From Saccharibacillus soli (GTDB taxonomy: Bacteria; Bacillota; Bacilli; Paenibacillales; Paenibacillaceae): a stretch of DNA of 64,000 nt. Position 1 is the stretch's first letter; each line of letters starts with the position of its first letter. The notes under the pieces are model-generated. The model ran no database searches and was not told where the DNA came from. It saw only the letters and a list, made by a program, of their open reading frames with translations. Shown here piece by piece: positions 18,120-27,476 of the stretch. The stretch lies in the NCBI GenBank assembly GCA_002189105.1, contig NIOB01000003.1, forward strand, positions 310,001 through 374,000, in the 5' to 3' direction. A program made the position numbers and the translations under genes.

Positions 18120-20321
18120 TTAAAATCCACGATCCTGCATCCGCAGTCCGCGCCGAAGACCATCCAGATCCAATCCGTCAGCAGCGAAAGCCGCACGGAT
18201 CAGGCTCGGCGGCGTAAACTCGTCGTATTTGCCGAGATAAGGCGCTTCAAACTCATCCAGCAGCGCCAATGGATCTTCCATGCGCTCGCTCTCGGAGAGG
18301 ATCAGGTGCTGAAGTTCATCCGCGTCCGTACGCCCCGCGACGACCATATAGTGCGGCTCCATCGGCACCACCGAACGCAGGGAGAGCTGCTGGGACAGAT
18401 GATTTTTGAGGAGGCGTTCCAGCGTGCGGAACTCCCGGCTGCCAATCCACGGCATGATGAACATCGAATCCCCACCCGCAGGCAGCACCAGCCGCTCCGT
18501 CAGCCCGGTCTCGCGGGAGAGACGCCGGGCGCGTTCCAGACGGGCAGCCGCATTGGGCGCCAGATACGGGTACAGCGTATTTTCCCGCAGAATCTCGCGC
18601 ATTTTGCGGAGAATTCGCGTGTGCATGTCGCCGCCCGCGCCCAGCCAGAGCGTATCGGCTTTGCCCTTGGCGTTCTTGACATAGACGGCTTTGTGGCGGT
18701 TGTCCACCTCGTCCACCTTCCACAGCCGACCGGCAAGCGAGAAGCAGTAACCCGCTGGCGGCACGGTTGTGATCGAACCGATCTCTTCGGAACCGTCGTA
18801 GACGACATGTTCTTCTTCGTCCTTGAAGACCGCATAGAAGCGGTAATGGCCCGATACCCTCTCCCCCATCATGCCCACAATCAGATTACCATCTTCCGTC
18901 TGCTCGATATGATCCGTCGCCAGCAGATATTCCAGCAGTTCCCGATACTGCTCCGTTGTAAACTGGGCAAATGGCGGCAGCGTCAATACCGCGCGTGCCA
19001 GCTCGCCCGCCTCGGCTTCTCCGAAGCTGCGCAGCACGCTCATCGTCTGGTGATATAACAGCCCCAGCGGGAGCTGCCGCACGGTCTGCGGCTCAATCCA
19101 CTTTTCCTTAACGTACAGCTCACAGACCGCAATCGCGCGAAGCAGCGTCCACGGCATCCGGGCGGGAAGCTGGGCTTCCTCGTCATCTTCCTCGGCGCAG
19201 ACGAACATCATCTCCGCCACAGAACCTTCGCGGCGGCCGGAACGTCCCAGCCGCTGAACGAAGCTGGCGCAGGAATATGGCGCACCCAACTGCATGACCC
19301 GCTCCAGACTGCCCAGGTCGATGCCCAGTTCCAGCGTCAGCGTGGCAGCTGCTACAGCGGGACCATATCCTTCGCGCAGCGCCGTCTCGGCTTCTTCGCG
19401 CAGCATCGAGGAGATGCTGCCATGATGCACGTGGAACACATCCGGCTGCTCGCGCATCGCCGCAATGCGGCGCATCTCCAGAATGGTCGTCTCCGCCGTG
19501 GTGCGACTATTCGTGAAGATCAGCGCCTTCTTGAGATGCGTATGGTCATAGACGAAGTTGTTATATGACTTCTTCGCGTTCTCCAGCGCCTCTGACTGCC
19601 GTTCGTCTCGGGCATCGGGCATGGCGAAGTTCTCAATCGACAGCCGCAGCTTACGTCCGCCGGGCGGCGAGACCAATTCGACGGGCACATGGGTGCCGCC
19701 CGCAAGCCAGTCCTTGACGGATTCGTAATCGCCCAGCGTGGCGGACAATCCAATTCGGCGCGGTCGGCAGCCGGCCATACGGGATAGTCGCTCCAACTGA
19801 CTGAGCACCTGTGATCCACGATCTGCGCCCATAAAGGCGTGTACCTCGTCGATGACGATAAACCGCAGATCGCCAAACAGCGCCGGAATCGCATTGGGGC
19901 GATTCATCAGCAGCCCTTCCAGCGACTCCGGCGTGATCTGGAGGACGCCGGACGGACGGCGCATAACTTTGGTCTTCTCCGACTGCGGCACGTCGCCGTG
20001 CCAGTGCCAGACCGGGATGTTTGCATCACGCATCAGCCCTTCGAGGCGCTGGAACTGGTCATTAATCAGCGCCTTGAGCGGCCCGATATACAGGATGCCC
20101 ACCGAAGAAGAAGGTTCCTGGTCAAGCAGGGTCAGCGCCGGGAAGAAGGCCGCTTCCGTCTTGCCCGAAGCGGTGCCGGATGCAATCAGCATATGATGAT
20201 TCGTGTCCAGAATGACCCTACTGGCTTCCACCTGCACTTCGCGCAGCTCTTCCCAACCGCTGCGGTAAATATATTCCTGAATGAACGGAGCCAGCCGGTA
20301 GAACGGATGCTCCGCGCTCAC
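18120..20321 (-). CDS. DEAD/DEAH-box (Lhr-like) superfamily 2 helicase
   Basis: 733-residue SF2 nucleic-acid helicase. Motif I ASGTASGKTEAA (about 50), motif II VIDEVHAF (DEVH, as in Lhr-type helicases), motif III LSATLGD, motif IV region ALIFTNSRTTAE, motif VI FVQRLGRSGRREG. After the two RecA domains (to about 400) come a winged-helix/Lhr-like region and an unassigned C-terminal part with GYCFSLAGRLWKVDEVD. All core motifs are intact. Its start overlaps the ATPase stop by 4 nt. With the DUF2791-like ATPase and TerB protein it forms a cassette of the type proposed to process DNA under stress. It is not a BREX or DISARM locus, because no methylase or other core gene is near. Confidence 0.9.
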   Translation of the reverse strand: MSAEHPFYRLAPFIQEYIYRSGWEELREVQVEASRVILDTNHHMLIASGTASGKTEAAFFPALTLLDQEPSSSVGILYIGPLKALINDQFQRLEGLMRDANIPVWHWHGDVPQSEKTKVMRRPSGVLQITPESLEGLLMNRPNAIPALFGDLRFIVIDEVHAFMGADRGSQVLSQLERLSRMAGCRPRRIGLSATLGDYESVKDWLAGGTHVPVELVSPPGGRKLRLSIENFAMPDARDERQSEALENAKKSYNNFVYDHTHLKKALIFTNSRTTAETTILEMRRIAAMREQPDVFHVHHGSISSMLREEAETALREGYGPAVAAATLTLELGIDLGSLERVMQLGAPYSCASFVQRLGRSGRREGSVAEMMFVCAEEDDEEAQLPARMPWTLLRAIAVCELYVKEKWIEPQTVRQLPLGLLYHQTMSVLRSFGEAEAGELARAVLTLPPFAQFTTEQYRELLEYLLATDHIEQTEDGNLIVGMMGERVSGHYRFYAVFKDEEEHVVYDGSEEIGSITTVPPAGYCFSLAGRLWKVDEVDNRHKAVYVKNAKGKADTLWLGAGGDMHTRILRKMREILRENTLYPYLAPNAAARLERARRLSRETGLTERLVLPAGGDSMFIMPWIGSREFRTLERLLKNHLSQQLSLRSVVPMEPHYMVVAGRTDADELQHLILSESERMEDPLALLDEFEAPYLGKYDEFTPPSLIRAAFAADGLDLDGLRRGLRMQDRGF

Positions 20322-22177
20322 AGGTCAAGCTCCGCCAGAATATCATCCAGATTCTCTTCCTCCGCATGAGCCGGAGGCGGAGGATCACTCGGCCAGTCAT
20401 GGCCGGAATCGGAGTCGCGCGACTCCCGCAGGGACTCGACATTCTCGCCGCTCTGGAAGCCGCTGCCGCGCGGGCGGGGAGGAGCGCTTGGATCTGCGCC
20501 GTGATCGGGCGCTGAAGGCGCTGCGGATGGCGAAGCGCCGTAGCCTGGCGCGGAAGCCTGCGCCGCGGACCTCGTCGCGTCGGGGCTTGCCGCCGCGTGA
20601 GTCCCGCGCGCGGCTGTGCTGTAGGCCGCGTCCGCTTCATCGGCGGACGCAGGGAAGCTGATCCGCTCCGCTGCGCGAGCGGACAGGGCACTGCCGCCCG
20701 CGTAGCTGCCGCGGGCGCCGCCTTCGCTTGGCGAGGCTGACGCGCCGTAGCCGCCCTGCCCGCGGCCAACCCCGTAGCTCTGCGCGGGGGCGGACGCCCC
20801 GCCCGGCGAGACGGTCGCGCCGGGCTGCTGGGCAGCGCCTACGTCAGCGGCGCCGCGAGGGGCACCGCCGGAGCCGCCGCTGAGGCCGGCGAGGGCACCG
20901 CTCGGCGCGGAACGGCCAAGCACGTCCGGCAGCAGTTCGTCGAATCCGCGCTCCGGATACTGATGCAGCGTATTGAGCAGATCCATGAAGTCGCGTACGA
21001 CTTCGCGGGTCGTCAGCAGCGCGTCCGCCCCCATCCGGCCCAGTTCGGATTCCATGAAGCGCAGCAGCTGGCGCTGATCCAGCGCCGCCTCATATCCATA
21101 ATGCGAAGCGTGAAGGTCGCGCAGCTTCTCCAGCAGCACGAGAATCTCCGCGTGCGACAGCATCTCCAGCCGCAGGATCGGGCCGGCATAATGCAGCATG
21201 CCAGTGCCTTCACCAAAGCGCCCGGCTACAAGGCGAGAACGCAGCGCGTCGTAGCTGAAGAGCCCACGGCGCTGGTCTTCCACGAACTGCGGCGTGCCGC
21301 CGAGGAAGATCCCCAGATGCTGCGCTTTGCCCTGCATCGTATCATTGAAGATCGTCAGCAGCTTCTCATAGTTGCTCTGCCGCGAGACCGTGTTCGTAAT
21401 CTTGTACAGATTGACGCCTTCGTCGATGAACAGCAGCAGGCCTTTATATCCAATGCGCGACATAAATTCCGCCCACAGCTTCATATAGTCATACCAGTTG
21501 TCGTCGTCGATAATGACCCCAACGCCCAGCTCCCGGCGCGCTTCCGTCTTGGTCGGGAACTCGCCGCGCAGCCAGCGAAGCGCGTTCTGCTTCAGTTCGT
21601 CGTCCGACGACTTATAGCCGTTCCAATACGCCGACAGCACGCGTGCAAAGTCGAAGCCATGCACCATATGTTCCATATTGCCCGTCACTTCAAAGATCCG
21701 CTGCTCCACTTCCATCTGAAGCTGCTCGTCGCCCGGACGCAGATTGAGCTGTGCCATCGCCTGCTGTTGGAGCGAAGCGAACCATTTTTGCAGCAAGGCT
21801 TCCAGCGCCCCACCGTCCGGACGGGTACGCGTGGACAGATGGGTCATCAGCTCCCGATAGGTTGCCAGACCCTGCCCTTTCGTGCCCACCAGCCGCCGCT
21901 CCGGCGACAAGTCGGCATCAGCCACGACAAAATCCCGATCCATCGCATAGTTGCGCAGAATCTGGATCAGGAAGCTTTTTCCGCTGCCGTATCGGCCTGT
22001 AATCAGCTTGAACGCCGCGCCGCCTTCGGCTACATTGCCCAGCTCCCGCAGTACCGATTCGATCTCCAGCTTGCGTCCGACCGCTATATATTCAAGCCCG
22101 ATCCGTGGTACGACACCGGCGCTTAATGAGTTCACCAGCGCCGATGAGATCCGCTTGGGAATTTTCGTTTGATTCAC
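20318..22177 (-). CDS. DUF2791-type (BREX-like) P-loop ATPase
   Basis: 619 residues. N-terminal ATPase: IGLEYIAVGRKLEIESVL, Walker A ITGRYGSGKSF (about 60-70), VVADADLSPERRL, Walker B GLLLFIDEGVNLYK (about 245), and sensor region LGIFLGGTPQFVEDQRRGLFSYDALRSRL. This series is characteristic of the 'BREX system ATP-binding' / DUF2791 family. From about 430 the protein becomes an Ala/Gly/Ser/Pro-rich linker of some 170 residues, coded by very GC-rich DNA, and ends in an acidic tail (EEENLDDILAELDL) suited to docking a partner. It is coupled to the helicase gene by overlap. AGGTGAC precedes ATG 22177. Role inferred: motor or switch for the helicase. Confidence 0.87.
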   Translation of the reverse strand: MNQTKIPKRISSALVNSLSAGVVPRIGLEYIAVGRKLEIESVLRELGNVAEGGAAFKLITGRYGSGKSFLIQILRNYAMDRDFVVADADLSPERRLVGTKGQGLATYRELMTHLSTRTRPDGGALEALLQKWFASLQQQAMAQLNLRPGDEQLQMEVEQRIFEVTGNMEHMVHGFDFARVLSAYWNGYKSSDDELKQNALRWLRGEFPTKTEARRELGVGVIIDDDNWYDYMKLWAEFMSRIGYKGLLLFIDEGVNLYKITNTVSRQSNYEKLLTIFNDTMQGKAQHLGIFLGGTPQFVEDQRRGLFSYDALRSRLVAGRFGEGTGMLHYAGPILRLEMLSHAEILVLLEKLRDLHASHYGYEAALDQRQLLRFMESELGRMGADALLTTREVVRDFMDLLNTLHQYPERGFDELLPDVLGRSAPSGALAGLSGGSGGAPRGAADVGAAQQPGATVSPGGASAPAQSYGVGRGQGGYGASASPSEGGARGSYAGGSALSARAAERISFPASADEADAAYSTAARGTHAAASPDATRSAAQASAPGYGASPSAAPSAPDHGADPSAPPRPRGSGFQSGENVESLRESRDSDSGHDWPSDPPPPAHAEEENLDDILAELDL

Positions 22178-22845
22178 GTTCAGTCACCTCCGAATGTTGC
22201 ATGCCTTCTCCTGCTGCCCGATTCCCTGATGCTTACTCTTCTTGATGTGTGGTGCTTCTGCCTTGCCGCTCCACTTGTCCTTCGTCTTTATCGGAAAAAG
22301 GTGCCCCTGACGCTTAGACCCCACCAGACTGTTCAGACAAACGTACCAAAAAACGTCCGGATTGGCGGCCTCTGGCGCTGACCTGCACTTCTCCTCATGC
22401 GGCTTCGATCACAGGTTTCTGACGCCCGATACGGCGTAAGGACATCCGGAATGAAGCGGAGGGAAACGGGGGGACCGGAAAATACCGGAAGAGAAAAGGC
22501 AGGACCGCCGCTTCTGCGAACCGTCCCGCCCACACTATACCACAGACTTTCGTGTTCGCGCTGTCGAGCCGATCGATTTTTTTGCAGGGAATCCGGGCTG
22601 TTTGAATTCTCGTCGCAGGAACCCGTGCAGCTCATCATTCAGGGAAGATATGCCCGATGACAGTCTGACTAAAAGCCCTGTTCGTCCGCCACTCCCCTTC
22701 AGCATTGCTCTGCTCCAAGCGCCTTTTAACCGTTCTTCCGCCCGTGGCTTCAACCCTCATTCGATCTATCCGCACCAGAACCAGACATAGAGGGATGGAT
22801 ACAAGACAAGCTAACCCTCGATCACTATCGGGATCACTTCTGTCC
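22178..22845 (-). other. Non-coding gap inside the TerB/ATPase/helicase cluster
   Basis: 668 bp with no credible gene on either strand. On the minus strand an extended -10 promoter, TGGTATAGT (-10 hexamer at 22534-22539), has no good -35. It would give the ATPase-helicase pair its own transcript with a leader of about 350 nt. No riboswitch or strong terminator was recognised. Confidence 0.4.
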
Positions 22846-25800
22846 TCACGCCGTGGGGATACAGCGCTCCAGCTCCGGCACATATTCCTCCAGCACCTCG
22901 CCGCTGTCAATCAACAGATCACCAATTGTCTCCATCGCCGCTTCATTGATTCGGTCGATCATCGTTTCCTGAAGTTCACCGACCGCTCCGGCAATATTCA
23001 TCCGTTCCGCATCGCTCAAGCCCAACAGTACCGCACGAATCATGCTGCGTTCAGCCGTGCCCAATCGACTGACCAGCTCCTGCCAGTCTTCGTCAAGTTC
23101 CGACGTATCCCATTCATCTTGATGAACCGAGGCGGATGTTTCCGAAGTTGAGTGGAGCGGCTGAGTGGCTGCATCGTGAACAGGCTCATCGTGAATAGAC
23201 CGGGCAGACATGGACTCAACCTGAATGAACTCACTCGCTTCAAGGGAGCTCTGTTCGCTACCCTTATGCTTGCCCGTGATCTCCCGATTGTCCAAGCGAC
23301 TGGCGCCGCCTTGACTTTCAATTCCTTGATCCGCTTCCGGCAGACGACCAGACTGTGATGGGAACGACTCGGATTCTTCTGCTGCCATAGAGGTCGTGTC
23401 CTGTCCCTGCTCGGCTGGAAGTGACGCGTTCGCCCACGACTCTTCCGCAGAGGCAGTCGCACTCGCTTTCTCTCCCTCTGCCATCTGCTCGGGTTCAAAG
23501 GAAAGCGCCCCCGGAACCGGCTCATCCGACCAGCTTTCCGTCCGATCTTCCGGCAGCTCCATCGTTTGAAGACCAAACGGCTCGTACGCCTCCGTCTCTT
23601 CGCTGGAATCCTTTTGCCCGGGACGCTCTATAGGAGTGCGATCTTCAGACGAGGTTTCGCCTGTGCTTGGATTTTCCGATGGAGTCTGTTCTGATGAATT
23701 CTCCGAACCTGAAGCTTCGGCAGCGGACGCGGAAGCGGAGGGCAGATTCCCAGAGTCCGGCGCGGCGCCTCCCGCACTCGTCATCAGCTCGCCCGTGAGC
23801 ATCCGCATGACTTCTTCCGAGTCGCGGCGCAGCTTCTCCAGCTCCTCCAAATCCAGCTTGACCTCCGGACGTTTGGGCGGCTCAGGCAGTACGCGCTGTT
23901 CCGGGGGAACAAATTCCCGCTCCACAGCCGCCGCGATCACTTCGACGATCTCTGCATCCAACTGGATGCCGCGCAGCCGCCCGCCAAATTTGAACCGGGC
24001 ACGCAGCTCGTTTTCCGTCTGGCGTGTCAGTTGGGTCATGAAGTCACGCAGCGGTGCGTGCAGCCCCAGCTTGGGCGCTCGCACCAGGAAGGTTCGACCA
24101 TACGCTTCCGGGTCGTAGACCGCGCTGCGGAACAGATAACGTTCGGTGATCCGGGTGTCCGCTTCACGGAACAATCCCAGCAGACGGATGCCGCGTGTAT
24201 GAGCAAGATGCTCATCCACGGCCTGTACGATTAGCGGAAGCACGCGCAGCATGGCCTTTTTCCCGGCATCCTTATAGAAACGACTTGTGGTGAGGTCATA
24301 ATCCGACAGCCGCGCGATCAGCTCCCAGGTCAGCGCTGCGGGCTGCCCGCCAAAGCGCCGGGACAGCTCCAGATCCAGCAGTTCTCCCTTGAGCTGTCCG
24401 GCTGTCTGCTCCAGCGCAGACGATTCCGGCAGATCCAAGGCGTGAACCAGCGCGAACTCCCGCACCCAGTCGGCCATATAACTATCCAGTCGGCGGAAGC
24501 GGGCTCGGTAGCTCTCCCAGACCGCGATCATCGCGGCCAGGCCTTCGCCTGGATGCTCCCAGCCTACGCCGTTAATCAGCTCATAAATATAGATGAAGAG
24601 ATAGGAAAGATCCGTCTCGACCTTCTCCCCCGCCCGGAACTGACTTCGCCAATAGAAATACCAGCGCTCCTGCTCGGGCTTCATTGCCGCATAAGTCGGC
24701 CAATAGCTGGAGAAAGGAACAAAAGGAACCTCCGGTTCGCTCCGCTCCGCATCCGCCCGTGCCCGGGCGACAAATTCTTTCTCCGCCGACTGCTGCTGCA
24801 CCGGGCGTATCGGCCGGGCTTCGCTGCCGTACGTGGGTGTACGACGTTTGACTGGAAATGCCGACTCGGTGCGCGGCTCAGGCGTCGGTTTGGACACCTG
24901 TACATCTCTTGGATCAGGTGCAGGCCAGCTTCGAGAACGCTCTGACTGGTTTGCCGACTGGCTTGCTGACTGTCCGCCAGCAAACCGCGAGTCCGACCCC
25001 GGCTCCACCGAACGCGGCGGAATCGCCATTCCTCCTCGAATCGGCGCCTGTGGCTGCGGAATGGCTTCGTCCACAAACAGCTCGGCCATTCCCCCTTCCT
25101 TCCGCCAGGAAGGAAGCTTCATCGAAGTGGGAACGTCTCGCAGCGGCGGTCTGGCGCCAACCGTCGAACTCCCTCGATTAGGATCGAGCAGCAGGAAGCT
25201 GCGCGTGAGGGAATCATACAGCTTCAGCAGCCGAATCTGTACGGCACGCACCCGCGCGTCATTCATCTGGCCTTCGTCGGAATAGACTGCGATTCGCACT
25301 CTGGCTTCCGCTCCATCCAGTCGGCTGAATAATCTCGTCTCATCCGAACGCACCGACACATCCGGCTCCAGCAGCAGCAGAATATCCGCCTGAAGTTTGC
25401 CTTCATCGTCCGCTCGCTGAAGCAGCGACACCGGAACCAGGATCAACCCCCCTTGAGTCTGATAAACAGCAGAGTAAGCTTCATGAGCGGAACCCTCCGC
25501 TATCAAAGATCCTGCCCGAGGCTCTGCCGAATCATCCTTTTCCGCTTCAGGCAGGTAAGCTCCACTGGTAAATCCGGTCGTCGAATCTTCGGCAGCCCCG
25601 GACAATTCCTGCGTCGATTCCAGACCCGAAGCCTCGGCCAGAGCCGTCAGCAGCTCCCGCCGCCCGACCACCATCAGTCGGCAGTCCGGCGAAGCGGCAA
25701 GCGTCTCTGCCGCCCAGGTCGCCAGCTCCGCAAGCTGCGGCTCCACCCCGCCGTGCAGGCCGCCATTCATGCCCCAGCCGGCCAGGTAGCGCAGATGCGC

Positions 25801-27153
25801 AAGCGCCGGCTTTGCTTCTCCGGCCTCCGCAGGCCGCGGCCCTTCCAGCTCCAGCGGCAGCTCGCCAGCCGCCAGTTCCCCCGGCAGCCCAATGCGCTGC
25901 CGGTAAGAGAAGCCGGCCGAGATCAGGCCGGACGCCCCGCCGCCTGCGCCATGCTCACGCAGGCTTCGGGCAAACTCCGGTGCCTCCAGGTCGATCCATC
26001 CGTCCTCCAGGCGCAGATACCGACGCCCCTGCGTCCAGGCGTCGGTCAGCTCGGCGGCCGTAAATCGCCGCCCGCCTGCGCTCAATACCGGCTCGGCGCG
26101 GACAACACCCACGCCGCGCTCCAGAACAGGGCCTCCACGGAGCGACCAGCTCCAATCGGCCGCATCATACAGCCGGTGAAGGTCGCGGAACTTCGCCGCA
26201 GCCTCCCCCGTCACGAGTGTTCCCCATTCGTATTCGACCCGCCTTGCGAATTCGGCCAGGGCATCCCCGCTCGCCGTGCCTCCGGCCGCGGAGCCCAATA
26301 AACGCACAGCCGCTGCCGTATCCAGCGACGGCCGCATGAGAAAGGCCGCTCCCCCTGCTTCCAGAGGAGTCACTTCGGGAAGGGCCGTCACCCGCTGTAC
26401 AGGTTCAGCCGGGTTAGCCGACGGGGTCGGGGAGCTGCCATCAGCCGGAGGCTGGACAGGCTGAAGGACATAGCCGTTCAACCCTTCCAGAAGCAGCGCC
26501 GCTTCCCCGGAAGAGATTCGCACACGAACGGAATCTTCATCGCAGTCCAGAATCTCAATCCGGCCTGCCGGTTCCGGTGAAGACTCCACCTCGCTATGCA
26601 CCCATAAGCCTCGGCTGCGCATCGCCGGAATGACCGTCGTTAGCAGCTCCTCCCATTCGTCGGTTCCGATTCTCCGGCCAATCCAGTCCAGGTCATCCTC
26701 TTCAAATCCAGGAAGGTCGATCAGCTCATAACCGGCATCGACGAAGCGCCCGAACCAACCCGGTTCGAGATAAGCCGCTTGATCGGGCAGCCGACCAATC
26801 AATGAAGAACGCTCTCCATCCAGGAAAAAAGTCAGCCCGATCCCCTCCGGATCGGCCAGCATCGCCAGTTCCACCTCATCTCCCATATGCAGGTGCAGCC
26901 CGGGAGCATCGCCGCGCTCAATGGCTTTGAGCAGCGTATCCCGTACGACAAGCAGCCGGGAAGCGCGGACGGGTGTCTCTTCCCGGTTCAGCCGATATTC
27001 CGGCAGCATATAACGCGGCAGCGGTGTCAGGGCGTCGCGCAGCAGCACGGGACCTTCGCCGTCCGTTGCACTGAGCCAGAACTTGCCCCCGCCATCTGCA
27101 CTCAGATAGAGGTGATAAGAATACGTCGCAGATCTTGCAAAAAAGTCGCTCAT
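22846..27153 (-). CDS. Giant TerB-N/TerB-C domain protein
   Basis: 1435 residues, no signal peptide or TM. The first 800 residues have no recognised domain apart from a low-similarity alpha/beta region. At about 810-1000 lies a TerB-N-like domain (FVPFSSYWPTYAAMKPEQ, then RWYFYWRSQFRAGE and DLSYLFIYIYELING). A TerB-C-like helical region follows to about 1125 (EELEKLRRDSEEVMRML). Then come about 200 acidic, Ser/Glu-rich low-complexity residues, and a C-terminal helical block (LVSRLGTAERSMIRAVLLGL). TerB-N/TerB-C proteins are known next to helicases and P-loop ATPases and are proposed as scaffolds for stress-linked DNA processing. GAGGA precedes ATG 27153. An extended -10 promoter lies at 27232. 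The ATPase and helicase genes follow after 668 bp. Confidence 0.78.
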   Translation of the reverse strand: MSDFFARSATYSYHLYLSADGGGKFWLSATDGEGPVLLRDALTPLPRYMLPEYRLNREETPVRASRLLVVRDTLLKAIERGDAPGLHLHMGDEVELAMLADPEGIGLTFFLDGERSSLIGRLPDQAAYLEPGWFGRFVDAGYELIDLPGFEEDDLDWIGRRIGTDEWEELLTTVIPAMRSRGLWVHSEVESSPEPAGRIEILDCDEDSVRVRISSGEAALLLEGLNGYVLQPVQPPADGSSPTPSANPAEPVQRVTALPEVTPLEAGGAAFLMRPSLDTAAAVRLLGSAAGGTASGDALAEFARRVEYEWGTLVTGEAAAKFRDLHRLYDAADWSWSLRGGPVLERGVGVVRAEPVLSAGGRRFTAAELTDAWTQGRRYLRLEDGWIDLEAPEFARSLREHGAGGGASGLISAGFSYRQRIGLPGELAAGELPLELEGPRPAEAGEAKPALAHLRYLAGWGMNGGLHGGVEPQLAELATWAAETLAASPDCRLMVVGRRELLTALAEASGLESTQELSGAAEDSTTGFTSGAYLPEAEKDDSAEPRAGSLIAEGSAHEAYSAVYQTQGGLILVPVSLLQRADDEGKLQADILLLLEPDVSVRSDETRLFSRLDGAEARVRIAVYSDEGQMNDARVRAVQIRLLKLYDSLTRSFLLLDPNRGSSTVGARPPLRDVPTSMKLPSWRKEGGMAELFVDEAIPQPQAPIRGGMAIPPRSVEPGSDSRFAGGQSASQSANQSERSRSWPAPDPRDVQVSKPTPEPRTESAFPVKRRTPTYGSEARPIRPVQQQSAEKEFVARARADAERSEPEVPFVPFSSYWPTYAAMKPEQERWYFYWRSQFRAGEKVETDLSYLFIYIYELINGVGWEHPGEGLAAMIAVWESYRARFRRLDSYMADWVREFALVHALDLPESSALEQTAGQLKGELLDLELSRRFGGQPAALTWELIARLSDYDLTTSRFYKDAGKKAMLRVLPLIVQAVDEHLAHTRGIRLLGLFREADTRITERYLFRSAVYDPEAYGRTFLVRAPKLGLHAPLRDFMTQLTRQTENELRARFKFGGRLRGIQLDAEIVEVIAAAVEREFVPPEQRVLPEPPKRPEVKLDLEELEKLRRDSEEVMRMLTGELMTSAGGAAPDSGNLPSASASAAEASGSENSSEQTPSENPSTGETSSEDRTPIERPGQKDSSEETEAYEPFGLQTMELPEDRTESWSDEPVPGALSFEPEQMAEGEKASATASAEESWANASLPAEQGQDTTSMAAEESESFPSQSGRLPEADQGIESQGGASRLDNREITGKHKGSEQSSLEASEFIQVESMSARSIHDEPVHDAATQPLHSTSETSASVHQDEWDTSELDEDWQELVSRLGTAERSMIRAVLLGLSDAERMNIAGAVGELQETMIDRINEAAMETIGDLLIDSGEVLEEYVPELERCIPTA

Positions 27154-27231
27154 GTTCTTCCTCTAACGCCCCTTTTCCGACAGACTGCCCACCCTGCGCG
27201 TCCAGAGTCAGCCTGACTTTTCGATTCGTTC

Positions 27232-27240
27232 ATTATAACA
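27232..27240 (-). promoter_or_regulatory. Extended -10 promoter for the TerB gene
   Basis: Minus strand TGTTATAAT (consensus TATAAT with TGn extension). Predicted start near 27225, leader about 70 nt. No clear -35. Confidence 0.5.
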
Positions 27241-27381
27241 TCGTTTGCGCTCCAAGGAACCTCCTGCCCCTATAAAAGGCGAACCTGTTTTCGCTTTTTG
27301 CTGCTGCGCTTCCCGATAGAGCCGATGCCAAAAGCGATCAATCTCCTTTCCTTAAATGAGCGTACGCCCCCTCGCTTTCGA

Positions 27382-27420
27382 CAAAAAAAGATCCGATTTC
27401 CCTGTCGGAAATCGGATCTG
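27382..27420 (-). terminator. Terminator of the serine hydrolase gene
   Basis: Minus strand AGATCCGATTTCC / GGAAATCGGATCT stem followed by seven U. It ends the gene stopping at 27477 and insulates the TerB gene. Confidence 0.92.
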
Positions 27421-27476
27421 CTTCTCAGATAGTCTTGGAGGCCATTTACCTCATGTCCTCTGCCCTAAGGCCTCGT

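Noticed and set aside
18120-22177. BREX or DISARM locus
   Set aside because: The ATPase is BREX-type by family, but no methylase, PglZ-like phosphatase or other core gene is present; the TerB partner points to another system.
22333-22753. Small frames on both strands in the cassette gap
   Set aside because: No ribosome sites, no recognisable domains, and composition like non-coding DNA.
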